From: Micromonospora sp. NBC_01699
GTDB taxonomy: Bacteria > Actinomycetota > Actinomycetes > Mycobacteriales > Micromonosporaceae
Length of the DNA stretch: 64,000 bases
Assembly: GCF_036250065.1 (NCBI RefSeq)
Contig: NZ_CP109199.1
Span: forward strand, 6,200,001-6,264,000
Reading direction: 5' to 3'
Shown: piece after piece, positions 27,734 to 35,917 of the stretch
How positions within the stretch are numbered: position 1 is the first letter of the stretch
Layout of the letters: the number at the start of each line of letters is the position of its first letter
The notes under the pieces: generated by a model
Database searches by the model: none
What the model was told of the DNA's origin: nothing
The model's input: the letters and a program-made list of their open reading frames with translations, nothing else
Translations under genes and position numbers: made by a program

Positions 27734-29461
27734 TCAGCCGGTGCAGGAACTGCGTGCCAGGCCGGTCACCGGCACCGGCGAGTGGCCGGTCGGCCGGGCC
27801 TTGCCGGCGAGTACGTCGGCCAGTGCCGCCATCGACACGGCCGTCGACGAGTACGTCGCCAGCAGCACCGGTGACTTCGCCGTCTCCAGCAGGTACGGGG
27901 TGTCCATCGCGACGGTCACCCCGGCGGCGCCGTTGAGGTCGGCGGCGGCGTCGCCGTACCCGACCAGGTGCACGATCGTGCCGCCCTGGGCGACGACGGT
28001 GGCACCGGCGGCGCGCAGCGCCTCGGTGAGCGTGGCGGCGGTCTTCTCCCGCCCGTTGGCGGCGGTGACCGTGATCGGGCCGGGTACGGCCACCTGGGCG
28101 CAGGTGCCGCGCAGCGCGGTGACGGACGCGTTCGCCACCTTCCGGGCGGCCTCCCGGTGCGCCGCCGTGTCCAGCGTCTCCATCGACGGCGCCGGCCGCC
28201 CGGCGAGGCTGAACTTCAGCGTGAGCACCCGGGTCACCGCCTCGACCAGCCGGGTCCGGGGCAGCGTTCCGTCGCGTACGCCGGCCAGCAGCCCGTCGTA
28301 CGCCTGGGTCACGTTCGGCGGCATCAGCAGCAGGTCGTTGCCGGCGTTGATCGCCCGGACGGCCGCCTCGCCCGGCGGGTAGCGCATCGCCGGTGCCATG
28401 TTCATCCCGTCGGTGACCAGCACGCCCTTGAAGCCGAGTTGGCCACGGAGCAGGTCGGTGAGCACCCTGTGCGAGAAGGTGGCCGGCACCCCCGGGTCGA
28501 TCGCCCGTACGTCCAGGTGCCCGGACATGACCAGGCCGGCGCCGGCGGCGATGCCGGCGGTGAACGGCGGCAGGTCGCCGGTGTCGAGCGCGGCCCGGTC
28601 CTGGGCGAGCTGCGGCAGGTCGTCGTGCGAGTCGGCGGCGGTGTGACCGTGGCCGGGGAAGTGCTTGATGGTCGCCGCGACCCCCGCACCCTGGAGTCCG
28701 CGTACGGCGGCGGCGACCTGGTCGCCGGTGGTCTTGGGGTCGTCGCCGAAGGATCGGGAGCCGATCACGGTGCTGTGCGCGCCGAGCACGTCGGCGTCCG
28801 GGGCGAAGTCGACGTTGATGCCGAGGGCGGCGAGCTCGGTGCCGGCGGCCTGCCAGGCGGCCTCGGTCAGGGCCGGGTTCCGGGCCGCCCCGAAGGCCAT
28901 CGCGCTGGGCAGCACCGTGACGCCGGTGCCGATCCGGGTCACCACACCGAACTCCTGGTCGGTGCCGATCAGCAGCGGCGCGGCGCCGGCCGGCAGCTTG
29001 CCGGCGGCCTCCCGCAGCCCGCCGGTCAGCCCGTGCACCTGCTCGACGTTGTCGACGTTCGTGGTGACCTGGTTCTGGTTCGTCGGATCGTCGGCGGAGA
29101 AGCCGACCAGGATCAGCCCGCCGAGCCGGTACTTCGCGATCATCTCGGCCGGGGTCTCGACTCCGGCCAGCGCCTTGTTGCCGGTCGCCGAGCCGAGCGT
29201 GACCTTGGTGGCCGAGCTGCCGTACGCGTACGGCATCAGCACCTGGCCGACCAGGTCCTCGTCGGTCAGCCGGCCGACCAGGTCGGCCGCCCGCGCCGCC
29301 GGGTCCCCGGCACCGGACGGGATCGCGCCGGTCGTGGGGTCGGCCGGGGTGGTGGGGTTCGCGCTCGTGGTGCCCTGGTCGGGTCGACCGGCACAGCCGG
29401 TCGCGGTCAGCGCGGCCAGTACGGCGAGCGCGGCGATGGTACGCCGGAGGGGGGTCGGCAT
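27734..29461 (-). CDS. GH3 beta-N-acetylhexosaminidase-like lipoprotein
   Basis: This is an exported family GH3 glycosidase, 575 residues, probably acting on N-acetylglucosaminides of cell wall or chitin origin. The signal peptide ends in a lipobox (LTATGCAG), so it should be a lipoprotein. The NagZ-type motif KHFPGHGHTAADSHDDLP starts near residue 266 and carries the Asp/His acid-base dyad. The nucleophile Asp is in VLVTDGMNM. A C-terminal domain of about 170 residues follows the barrel, as in two-domain GH3 enzymes. The ATG at 29461 is the start. The GT2 gene begins after a 97-bp gap. Confidence 0.9.
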   Translation of the reverse strand: MPTPLRRTIAALAVLAALTATGCAGRPDQGTTSANPTTPADPTTGAIPSGAGDPAARAADLVGRLTDEDLVGQVLMPYAYGSSATKVTLGSATGNKALAGVETPAEMIAKYRLGGLILVGFSADDPTNQNQVTTNVDNVEQVHGLTGGLREAAGKLPAGAAPLLIGTDQEFGVVTRIGTGVTVLPSAMAFGAARNPALTEAAWQAAGTELAALGINVDFAPDADVLGAHSTVIGSRSFGDDPKTTGDQVAAAVRGLQGAGVAATIKHFPGHGHTAADSHDDLPQLAQDRAALDTGDLPPFTAGIAAGAGLVMSGHLDVRAIDPGVPATFSHRVLTDLLRGQLGFKGVLVTDGMNMAPAMRYPPGEAAVRAINAGNDLLLMPPNVTQAYDGLLAGVRDGTLPRTRLVEAVTRVLTLKFSLAGRPAPSMETLDTAAHREAARKVANASVTALRGTCAQVAVPGPITVTAANGREKTAATLTEALRAAGATVVAQGGTIVHLVGYGDAAADLNGAAGVTVAMDTPYLLETAKSPVLLATYSSTAVSMAALADVLAGKARPTGHSPVPVTGLARSSCTG

Positions 29462-29522
29462 CCCGCTATCCCATCAGTTCCCCCCTTATCAGGGCAACTT
29501 GACCAGGGCGTCCCCGCACCGG

Positions 29523-30014
29523 TCAGCCGACCCTGGTGAGCAGCGTCACCGGCGCCCCGTCACCGGCGTACCGGTAGGGCTCCAGCTCGGCGTCCCACGC
29601 CGTTCCGAGTGCCTTGTCCAGGGCGTGCGCCAGCGCCTCGGGAGCCCGTGCCGCCGCCATGATGGCGCGCAGCCGGTCCTCACCGAGCTGGATGTCGCCG
29701 GCGGCGCCGGTGGTGGCCCGGAACAGCCCGCGTCCCGGGACGTACATGAACCGCTCGCCGTCGACCCCGGCGCTCGGCTCCTCGGTGATCTCGAAACGGA
29801 TCATCGGCCACTGCCGGAGGGCAGCAGCCAGTTCCGCGCCCGTCCCCGGCCGGCCGGACCAACTGCACTCCGCCCGGCGTGCGCCGGGATCGACGGGTTG
29901 AACCGTCCAGTGCAGATTGACCGGCACGGTAAGGACGCGCGCGATCGCCCACTCGACGTGTGCACACACGGCGAGCGGGGTCGAGTGGACGTATACGACG
30001 CCACGCGTTGGCAC
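29523..30014 (-). CDS. DUF3145 family protein
   Basis: This is a conserved actinobacterial protein of unknown function, 163 residues. The N-terminus MPTRGVVYVHSTPLAVCAHVEWA is the DUF3145 signature as I remember it. The rest is a soluble alpha/beta protein with no signal peptide and no membrane helix (RWPMIRFEITEEPSAG is absent; the visible block is QWPMIRFEITEEPSAG). The GTG at 30014 follows GGGAGG. It is divergent from the small unknown protein at 30427, with a 412-bp intergenic region between them. Confidence 0.85.
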   Translation of the reverse strand: MPTRGVVYVHSTPLAVCAHVEWAIARVLTVPVNLHWTVQPVDPGARRAECSWSGRPGTGAELAAALRQWPMIRFEITEEPSAGVDGERFMYVPGRGLFRATTGAAGDIQLGEDRLRAIMAAARAPEALAHALDKALGTAWDAELEPYRYAGDGAPVTLLTRVG

Positions 30015-30252
30015 GGTGACCTCCCGGAGAGCGAGGTGCGTCTTCCCCTACGACCTCGATCACCAGGCGATGCTGGAACACATGATGACTCGTGTGACGG
30101 ATGGTGCGCCAGAGAATCGGAATTTTGGCATGCCGGAATAGCCGTCCCGCTAGTGGGTGTTCATTCCTCACGACAGACCGCGGTCGCCGTACGGCTCTCG
30201 TGGTCGTGTAAAGTTCACTCGGCGTCCTGTGTCGCCGTGCGTTCGTATATCC

Positions 30253-30363
30253 GGTGGCTCCGGCCGCCAACAGCAGGTTCTTCGGTGGCCCCGGCCGCCA
30301 AAACAGCAGGCTCTGGTGGCTCCGGCCACCAAACAGCAGTTCGGCGGCCCCCCGGCCACCAGG
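30253..30363. repeat. Four tandem dyad units in the leader of the next gene
   Basis: Four units of the form GGTGGCTCCGGCCACC are followed by an AACAGCAG-type spacer. They start at 30253, 30284, 30315 and 30343, giving periods of 31, 31 and 28 bp. Each unit is itself nearly palindromic (GGTGGC / GCCACC). The array lies 64 bp before the start codon at 30427. The rest of the 412-bp interval 30015-30426 shows promoter-like AT-richer DNA at about 30110-30250 and no other gene. Confidence 0.8.
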
Positions 30364-30426
30364 CGCGTCCGGCGTGTTGCCGTCGCGCATTCCGTCCTCC
30401 CGTTATGTCTGGCAAGGAGTACTTCC

Positions 30427-30756
30427 GTGGCGAGCAACACCTCAAAGACCGCGCGCGCGTCAGTCCGCGCCGGCCAGGCCGGTCAGGGTGGCGCCCTGAG
30501 CGTGCTCGGCGAGTTCAAGTACCTGATCCCGCTCAACGGCGGCAAGCACGCCTACGTGCGGAACCTGACCAACGGCAAGACCGTGCACGTACGCACCGAC
30601 TCCGACGCCTTCATCGAGGAGCTTCGTCAGCTCGCCGGTGCCGGCCACGCCGTCAAGATCCGGGCCGAGATCGCCGGTCTGGCTGCGGCGTTCCCGGGCG
30701 AAGGCTGGGACACCGCCGACAAGCGGCTCGTCGAGGCCGGCGTCTTCACCGCCTGA
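30427..30756 (+). CDS. Small basic protein of unknown function
   Basis: I do not recognise a family. The GTG at 30427 follows AAGGAG and gives 109 residues. The N-terminal 25 residues are Ser/Ala/Arg/Gly-rich and probably flexible (VASNTSKTARASVRAGQAGQ). A folded domain follows: LSVLGEFKYLIPLNGGKHAY, then VRNLTNGKTVHVRTDSDAFIEELRQLAG, and a C-terminal KRLVEAGVF. There is no signal peptide or membrane helix. The strong ribosome binding site, long structured leader and excellent intrinsic terminator suggest a well-expressed single gene. A nucleic-acid or nucleoid role would fit the basic flexible N-terminus, but that is only a guess. Confidence 0.8.
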   Translation: MASNTSKTARASVRAGQAGQGGALSVLGEFKYLIPLNGGKHAYVRNLTNGKTVHVRTDSDAFIEELRQLAGAGHAVKIRAEIAGLAAAFPGEGWDTADKRLVEAGVFTA

Positions 30757-30770
30757 TCGCACTGAACCGA

Positions 30771-30814
30771 GCGAACGCCTCGGTCCGGCCAACACGCCGG
30801 ACCGGGGCGTTCGC
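30771..30814 (+). terminator. Intrinsic terminator
   Basis: GCGAACGCCTCGGTCCGGC (30771-30789) pairs with GCCGGACCGGGGCGTTCGC (30796-30814), with 18 of 19 positions complementary. A 6-base loop separates the arms, and CGCTTTT follows. It is the most canonical intrinsic terminator in the window. Confidence 0.9.
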
Positions 30815-30970
30815 CGCTTTTCGCACTATTTGAGGGATCACGACACCACCCGACGGATCGGTACCGGACGCCGACCGGGTATCCGGCACCAACCGGAACG
30901 ACCGGCGGAACCCGCGGCAAACCGCCGGGCCGCAACCCCAGCGGCCGGCCACGGTCACGGGTACGCTTGT

Positions 30971-30982
30971 TACCCGCGGGTA
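30971..30982. promoter_or_regulatory. Perfect 12-bp palindrome, possible operator
   Basis: TACCCGCGGGTA lies 31 bases upstream of the hydrolase start, within TTGTTACCCGCGGGTACGG. Its position suggests an operator near the transcription start. No adjacent regulator gene is seen. Confidence 0.4.
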
Positions 30983-31012
30983 CGGTGACCCTCGGGCGAC
31001 CCGGAGGTGGCC

Positions 31013-32137
31013 ATGTCCGAGCAACGCCCGACCCGGATCGCCCCGGTCGGCTTCGGCCCATCCACGGCCATCCTGCGCGCCACCGCGCCAGCCACGGCCA
31101 CCGTGTCCACCGCCGCCCCGTTCACCGCCGCCCTCCCTACGGCCACCCTGCCCGCCCGCGAGCAACCGCCGCCGAACCCGCCTGACCCGCCCGGCATCGA
31201 CTACTCCGATGGGATCGAGCTGTCCGACGGGGTCCGGCTCCGGGTCGAGCAGGTCGGATCGGGCGGTGCGCCGCTGACCGTGGTGCTGCTGCACGGCTGG
31301 ACCCTGGATCACCGAATCTGGCACCGGCAGGTGTCCGCACTGGTCGAGCACCTGGGCGACACGGTCCGGATCATCAGCTACGACGCCCGTGGTCACGGCC
31401 GATCGGGCGTCAGCCACCTCGGTACGGCCACCCTCGATCGACTCGGCGACGACCTCGCCGAACTACTCGACCGGATGGCGCCTACCGGTCCGGTGGTGCT
31501 CGCCGGCCACTCGCTCGGCGGCATGACGATCATGGAGTACGCCCACCGGCACCCCGACGACTTCGCCGCCCGGATCGCCGGCCTGGTCCTCATCGCCACC
31601 ACCGCCGAGGGCGACACCCACACCTGTTACGGCCTGCCGTCACGGGTCACCTGGCTGATCCGGCTCGCCGAGACCACCGGGGCCGACGTACTGGCCCGCT
31701 GTGGCGGTCTGCGTACGCCCGGACCGCTGTTGCGGGTGCTGCGGCCGACCCTGCGCTGGCTGCTCTTCGGAAACGAGTGTGAGCCGGACGACATCCGGCT
31801 CACCACGTCGGCGGTCGCCCGCGCGGCACTGGTCTCGATCGGCGGGCTGCGGTCCTCGATCGGCCGGCAGCAGCGGCTGGACACCCTCGCCGGCCTCGCT
31901 CACCTACCGGTGGCGGCGCTGGTCGGCGACCGGGACCGGCTCACCCCACCACCGTGCGCCGAATCGATCGTCAGGACGCTCCCGGCCACCGAACTGACCG
32001 TCTGTCCGGGCGCCGGGCACATGCTCATGCTGGAACGCCCCGACGAGGTGAACGCCGCCCTGCTCGACGTGGTCCGCCGGGCCCTCACGCCGATCCCCAG
32101 CCAGCGTCGCGCCGGTACGGGAGGGTCGTCCGGCTGA
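31013..32137 (+). CDS. Alpha/beta hydrolase
   Basis: This is a 374-residue alpha/beta-hydrolase-fold esterase-like enzyme. The oxyanion motif LLHGWTLDHRIW, the nucleophile elbow VLAGHSLGGMTIMEY (Ser in GHSLG), the acidic residue in LVGDRDRLTPP and the C-terminal His in PGAGHMLMLERP form a complete triad. The N-terminal 55 residues are Pro/Ala/Thr-rich without a clear signal peptide. The ATG at 31013 is chosen over the GTG at 31007 because GGAGG is then correctly spaced. The substrate is unknown. It reads toward the HelD-like gene 155 bp downstream, so they could be co-transcribed. Confidence 0.85.
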   Translation: MSEQRPTRIAPVGFGPSTAILRATAPATATVSTAAPFTAALPTATLPAREQPPPNPPDPPGIDYSDGIELSDGVRLRVEQVGSGGAPLTVVLLHGWTLDHRIWHRQVSALVEHLGDTVRIISYDARGHGRSGVSHLGTATLDRLGDDLAELLDRMAPTGPVVLAGHSLGGMTIMEYAHRHPDDFAARIAGLVLIATTAEGDTHTCYGLPSRVTWLIRLAETTGADVLARCGGLRTPGPLLRVLRPTLRWLLFGNECEPDDIRLTTSAVARAALVSIGGLRSSIGRQQRLDTLAGLAHLPVAALVGDRDRLTPPPCAESIVRTLPATELTVCPGAGHMLMLERPDEVNAALLDVVRRALTPIPSQRRAGTGGSSG

Positions 32138-32292
32138 CCCGTCCGGGTCCGATCAGGTGATCGGCGCGGAACGGCCGGACGGATACCCCGTACCCTCGCT
32201 TCCTGGCAATCCTGCGCGTCCGCGCGCCTGCCCGGCCCGATCGGCCGGGCTCGGCGTCGCGGGCCGCGACCGACCAACCGGGAGTCTGCACG

Positions 32293-34446
32293 TTGACCGA
32301 CCTCACCACCCTGCAACAGGAGATCGCCGCCGAGCAGCGGCATCTCGACCTGGTCTACGCCCGGCTGGCCCAGCTGCGCCGGACCGCCGTCCAGGCTGAG
32401 CAGGAGGGTTACCATCTCGCCCGGGTGGGCAACTTCAGCGCGCTCGTCGAACGGGACGCGATGGTCTTCCACGCCGCCCGGCGCCGGCAGTCCCTCGACG
32501 CCGAACACGAGGGGCTCGTCTTCGGCCGGCTGGACCTGCGCGACCGGCAGGTGCTGCACGTCGGCCGGCTGGGCGTACGGGGCGAGCGGGCCGAGCCGCT
32601 GGTGATCGACTGGCGGGCACCCGCCGCCGCCGCGTTCTACCAGGCGACCGCCGCCGACCCGCGTGGCGTGGTCCGGCGCCGCATGATCCAGTCCGCCAAC
32701 GAGAAGGTCACCCGGATCGAGGACGACCTGCTCGACCCCGGTGCCGCACCGGCCGACATGCGGGTGGTCGGGGACGGGGCGCTGCTCGCCTCGCTGGCCA
32801 AGGCGACCGGCCGGGGCATGCGCGACATCGTCTCCACCATCCAGCGCGAGCAGGACGAGGCGATCCGCTCCCCCGCCGGTGGTGTCACGATCGTCTCCGG
32901 TGGGCCGGGGACCGGCAAGACCGCCGTCGCCCTGCACCGGGCCGCGTACCTGCTCTACTCCGACCGCAACCGGTTCGCCGGGGGCGGCGTACTGGTGGTC
33001 GGGCCGTCCGGGGTCTTCGTCGAGTACATCGCCTCCGTACTGCCCTCGCTCGGCGAGGAGACCGCCACCCTGCACTCGCTCGGCTCACTCTTCCCCGGCG
33101 TGGTCGCCACGCGTACGGACCCGACCGCCATCGCGGCGATCAAGGGCTCGCTGCGGATGCGTCGGGTGCTGGAGCGGGCCACCCACGACACGGTCCCGAA
33201 CGGCCCCACCGAACTGCGCCTGCTCTACCGGGGCGAGCTGCTCCGGCTCGGGGCCGGCGAACTCGACGCGATCCGGGTCCGGGCCCTGCCCCGAGGCGCC
33301 CGGCGCAACGAGGTCCGCCGGGCCGGCATCGACGGGCTGTTCAACGCGCTCTGGACCCAGGCGCAGCGGATGCGCGCCGGCCGGCTGCCGCAGCGGCGCG
33401 ACTTCGAGGGCGAACTGGCCGAACGCGGCGACTTCCGGGACTTCATCCGGGCCTGGTGGCCCCAACTGCACCCGTGGCACGTACTGGGCTGGATGACCCG
33501 GCCGGAGCGGCTGCGCGCGTACGCGTCGGGGATCCTGTCCAACCGGGAGATCCGGGCACTGGGCGATTCGTTGCGGAGCCTGGACGCCGACGGGCCGACG
33601 ATCGCCGACGTCGCCATCCTGGACGAGCTGGACGAGTTGCTCGGCAAGCCGATGCGCGCGGCGAAGCGCCGGCGCGACCCGTACCTGCTCTCCGGCGGCG
33701 TACGCGAGGTCAGCACGTACGCCGACCGGCAGCGCGCGGCACGGACCCCGGTCGAGCGGGACGAGGACTACCGGGAGTACGCCCACGTGGTGGTGGACGA
33801 GTCCCAGGACGTGTCGCCGATGCAGTGGCGGATGATCGGCCGGCGCGGTCGGCTCGCCTCCTGGACCGTGGTCGGCGATCCGGCCCAGACCGCCTGGACC
33901 GGCGAAGCCCACGAGCTGTCCCAGTCCCGGGACAAGGCGCTCGGTCGCCGTCCCCGGCACGAGTTCACCCTCTCCACGAACTATCGCAACCCGGCGGAGA
34001 TCTTCGCGGTGGCCGCCGAGGTGATCCGGGAGGTGGCACCCGATCTTCCGTTGCCGGTCGCGGTGCGTACCACCGGGGTCGAGCCGATCGCGCTGACCGT
34101 ACCGCCGGAAGACTTGGCCGCGACCACGGTGCAGGCGGTGACCGACCTGCTCGCGGAGGTCCAGGGCACGGTCGGGGTGATCACGCCGGTGCCGCGCCGG
34201 GACGAGGTCGCGGCCTGGCTGGAACACCTGGCCGGGCCGCGCCTCCAGGTCGTCACCAGCCTCCAGGCCAAGGGCATGGAGTACGACGGCGTCGCGCTGA
34301 TCGCCCCCACCGAGATCCGTACCGACTCCGAATCCGGCATCCGCACCCTCTACGTAGCCCTCTCCCGAGCCACCCAACGCCTAACCACCCTCGACCCCTC
34401 CCCCTCCCCTCCCCTCCCCTCCCCCTCCCCCTCCCCCCGCCCCTAA
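32293..34446 (+). CDS. HelD-like superfamily 1 helicase / RNA polymerase-associated ATPase
   Basis: This is a UvrD/Rep-like ATPase of the HelD family, which in bacteria frees stalled RNA polymerase. Actinobacterial HelR members can also protect it from rifamycins. The TTG at 32293 follows GGGAG and gives 717 residues. The N-terminus is a coiled coil (LQQEIAAEQRHLDLVYARLAQL), as in HelD's secondary-channel arm. Walker A is SGGPGTGKTAVALHR near residue 203. Walker B is VVVDESQDVSPMQW near 499. The helicase motif FTLSTNYRNPAEIF and the C-terminal SLQAKGMEYDGVALI, then LYVALSRATQRL, are visible. The last 15 residues (PSPSPPLPSPSPSPRP type) come from a C-rich tract adjoining repeat copy B. Confidence 0.9.
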   Translation: MTDLTTLQQEIAAEQRHLDLVYARLAQLRRTAVQAEQEGYHLARVGNFSALVERDAMVFHAARRRQSLDAEHEGLVFGRLDLRDRQVLHVGRLGVRGERAEPLVIDWRAPAAAAFYQATAADPRGVVRRRMIQSANEKVTRIEDDLLDPGAAPADMRVVGDGALLASLAKATGRGMRDIVSTIQREQDEAIRSPAGGVTIVSGGPGTGKTAVALHRAAYLLYSDRNRFAGGGVLVVGPSGVFVEYIASVLPSLGEETATLHSLGSLFPGVVATRTDPTAIAAIKGSLRMRRVLERATHDTVPNGPTELRLLYRGELLRLGAGELDAIRVRALPRGARRNEVRRAGIDGLFNALWTQAQRMRAGRLPQRRDFEGELAERGDFRDFIRAWWPQLHPWHVLGWMTRPERLRAYASGILSNREIRALGDSLRSLDADGPTIADVAILDELDELLGKPMRAAKRRRDPYLLSGGVREVSTYADRQRAARTPVERDEDYREYAHVVVDESQDVSPMQWRMIGRRGRLASWTVVGDPAQTAWTGEAHELSQSRDKALGRRPRHEFTLSTNYRNPAEIFAVAAEVIREVAPDLPLPVAVRTTGVEPIALTVPPEDLAATTVQAVTDLLAEVQGTVGVITPVPRRDEVAAWLEHLAGPRLQVVTSLQAKGMEYDGVALIAPTEIRTDSESGIRTLYVALSRATQRLTTLDPSPSPPLPSPSPSPRP

Positions 34447-34454
34447 CTCGCGTT

Positions 34455-34510
34455 GATCTAGGGCAAATACGTGCTAGTTGATCTCTAACCACACGTATTT
34501 GCCCTAGATC
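34455..34510. repeat. Dispersed palindromic element, copy B
   Basis: Perfect 19-bp arms GATCTAGGGCAAATACGTG (34455-34473) and CACGTATTTGCCCTAGATC (34492-34510) flank an 18-bp loop. The loop is conserved with copies A and C but in the opposite orientation (its complement contains TTAGAGATCAACTAG). It lies between the convergent HelD-like and beta-propeller genes, with a C-tract before it and a G-tract after it. Confidence 0.9.
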
Positions 34511-34557
34511 GGCGAGGGGTTTGGGGCGCGGGGCACGGGGTCAGGGGGTTAAGGGGG

Positions 34558-35550
34558 TCAGGGGCGGGGGATGGAGGTGGTGGTGTAGGGGGTGGTGGGG
34601 GTGGGTGGGGTGGTGAAGCGGCCGTTGGGGAGGTAGAGGCGGTTGGCGTAGGCGGCCACGGTGGTGGGGACGTCGAAGGCTGGTGAGGTGACCTTCTTTA
34701 CCAGGCGGGCGGTGGTACCGGCGCGGTCGAGGTGGTAGACGGCGACCGTGTTCAGGCGGTTCTGTACGACGTAGAGGGTGTGGCCGTCGCGCAGCAGGCC
34801 GTCGCCGTTGGTCAACACCTCGCCGCCGAGGTCGACGGTCCGGGCCACGCCCGTGGTCGGGTCGACCCGGAAGAGCAGGCCGGTGGTGGACTGGACGACC
34901 AACAGGCCCCGCCCGTCCGGGGCGGTCTCGATGCCGTTGGCGTTGATCCCGGCGCCGTAGGCGATGTCACCGGTCAGCGGCAGGGCGACCGCCTCGTCCG
35001 CGTCCGGCAGGCCACCCCGCCGGTCCAGCGGCAGCTTGTACAGCACCGGGTTGGTCGAGTCGGTGAACCAGGCCGCCTCCGGGGTGAGCACCACGTCGTT
35101 GACGAAACTCGGCACGCTGTTGAACCGGTACGTGGTCAGCAGTTCCCCGGTGAACGCATTGAACACCTTGGCGGCGGCACCGCTGGTGCTGTTACCGCCA
35201 CCGACGAAGAGCCGCCCACGCAGGTCGACCTTGAGTCCCTGGGACGGGGTGCCCGAACCGGGGTTGATCACTTCACCCCGCCCGGTGAGCAGGCTGACCC
35301 GGTAGATGGCGCCGGAGACGCGCGAGCCGAAGAAGGCGTACGGCAGGGCCCCGATCGCGATCCCCTCCGGCTGGAACCCGTCCGGCAGCGCGAACGTGGC
35401 GGGGAAGATCGTGCCGGCTCGGGCCGAGGCTGCCGGAGGCGCGACGGCGGCACCGGCCGGGGCAGCTGCGACCGGGGCGGCTGCGGCCAGTACGCCGGTC
35501 AGGGTCAGCACGGCAAACAGGACGGTGGTGGTACGGGGTCGAACTCGCAT
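34558..35550 (-). CDS. Secreted beta-propeller (SMP-30/NHL-like) protein
   Basis: This is an exported protein of 330 residues. A signal peptide (TTTVLFAVLTLTGVLAAAAPVAAA) precedes a repeated six-bladed-propeller-like pattern: FQPEGIAIGALPYAFFGS, VSGAIYRVSLLTGRG, SQGLKVDLRGRLFVGGG, and NGIETAPDGRGLLVVQST, with VNDVVLTPEAAWFTD. This resembles gluconolactonase/SMP-30 or NHL proteins, but no catalytic set can be assigned. The ATG at 35550 follows GAGGAG. The Pro/Thr-rich tail (PPTPTTPYTTTSIPRP) is encoded by the G-tract next to copy B. It is convergent with the HelD-like gene. Confidence 0.8.
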   Translation of the reverse strand: MRVRPRTTTVLFAVLTLTGVLAAAAPVAAAPAGAAVAPPAASARAGTIFPATFALPDGFQPEGIAIGALPYAFFGSRVSGAIYRVSLLTGRGEVINPGSGTPSQGLKVDLRGRLFVGGGNSTSGAAAKVFNAFTGELLTTYRFNSVPSFVNDVVLTPEAAWFTDSTNPVLYKLPLDRRGGLPDADEAVALPLTGDIAYGAGINANGIETAPDGRGLLVVQSTTGLLFRVDPTTGVARTVDLGGEVLTNGDGLLRDGHTLYVVQNRLNTVAVYHLDRAGTTARLVKKVTSPAFDVPTTVAAYANRLYLPNGRFTTPPTPTTPYTTTSIPRP

Positions 35551-35653
35551 CCTCGATCTCCTCCCCCGCCGTCGTGGCGGGCATCGGTTGATGTCGGTGT
35601 GTGCCGGTTCGATGTTGCCCGGCGATCCGCCCGTCCGCTACCGGACAGCCACC

Positions 35654-35736
35654 GAGCGGCACCCGAGCAGTGCCCGAGCGATGCCCGAGCGGTGCCTGAG
35701 CGGCGTCCGAGCGGGTGCCTGAGCGGGTGCCTGAGC
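35654..35736. repeat. Tandem repeat family 1 (11-12 bp)
   Basis: About seven imperfect units of the type GAGCGGTGCCC, period 11-12 bp, lie in the 367-bp divergent region between the beta-propeller gene and the permease. I see no gene in this interval (35551-35917), only three neighbouring tandem repeat families. Confidence 0.75.
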
Positions 35737-35750
35737 GAGCAGGCGCCGCC

Positions 35751-35836
35751 GGCGGAACGCCGGTCCGGGGAGGGGAGAGTGGCGGAACGCCCGTCCCGGC
35801 GGGGAGAGTGGCGGAACGCCGGTCCGGGACGGCACG
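35751..35836. repeat. Tandem repeat family 2 (about 30 bp)
   Basis: Three units begin GGCGGAACGCC at 35751, 35781 and 35810. Units 1 and 2 end in GGGGAGAGT-type sequence. The periods are 30 and 29 bp. Confidence 0.75.
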
Positions 35837-35860
35837 TCCGGTCGTGGCGGACAGGTCGAC

Positions 35861-35915
35861 GATGACGGAGCATGGGCCGGTGACGGAACACGGGGCGATG
35901 ACGGGACACGGACCG
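35861..35915. repeat. Tandem repeat family 3 (17-19 bp) abutting the permease start
   Basis: Three units of the type GATGACGGAACACGGGCCG start at 35861, 35880 and 35897. The array ends two bases before the GTG start of the permease, so it would lie in the translation-initiation region. Confidence 0.7.
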
Positions 35916-35917
35916 AC

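Noticed and set aside
30253-30363. CRISPR array
   Set aside because: Only four short imperfect units at 28-31 bp with repeated rather than unique spacers, and no cas genes.
32138-32292. Rifamycin-associated element before the HelD-like gene
   Set aside because: No CTTGCGGCAAG-like dyad is present in this gap, so rifamycin induction of this gene is not supported by sequence.
35505-35909. Leftward His/Arg-rich frame over the tandem repeats before the permease
   Set aside because: Its periodic content only mirrors the DNA repeats, there is no family, and no convincing start.
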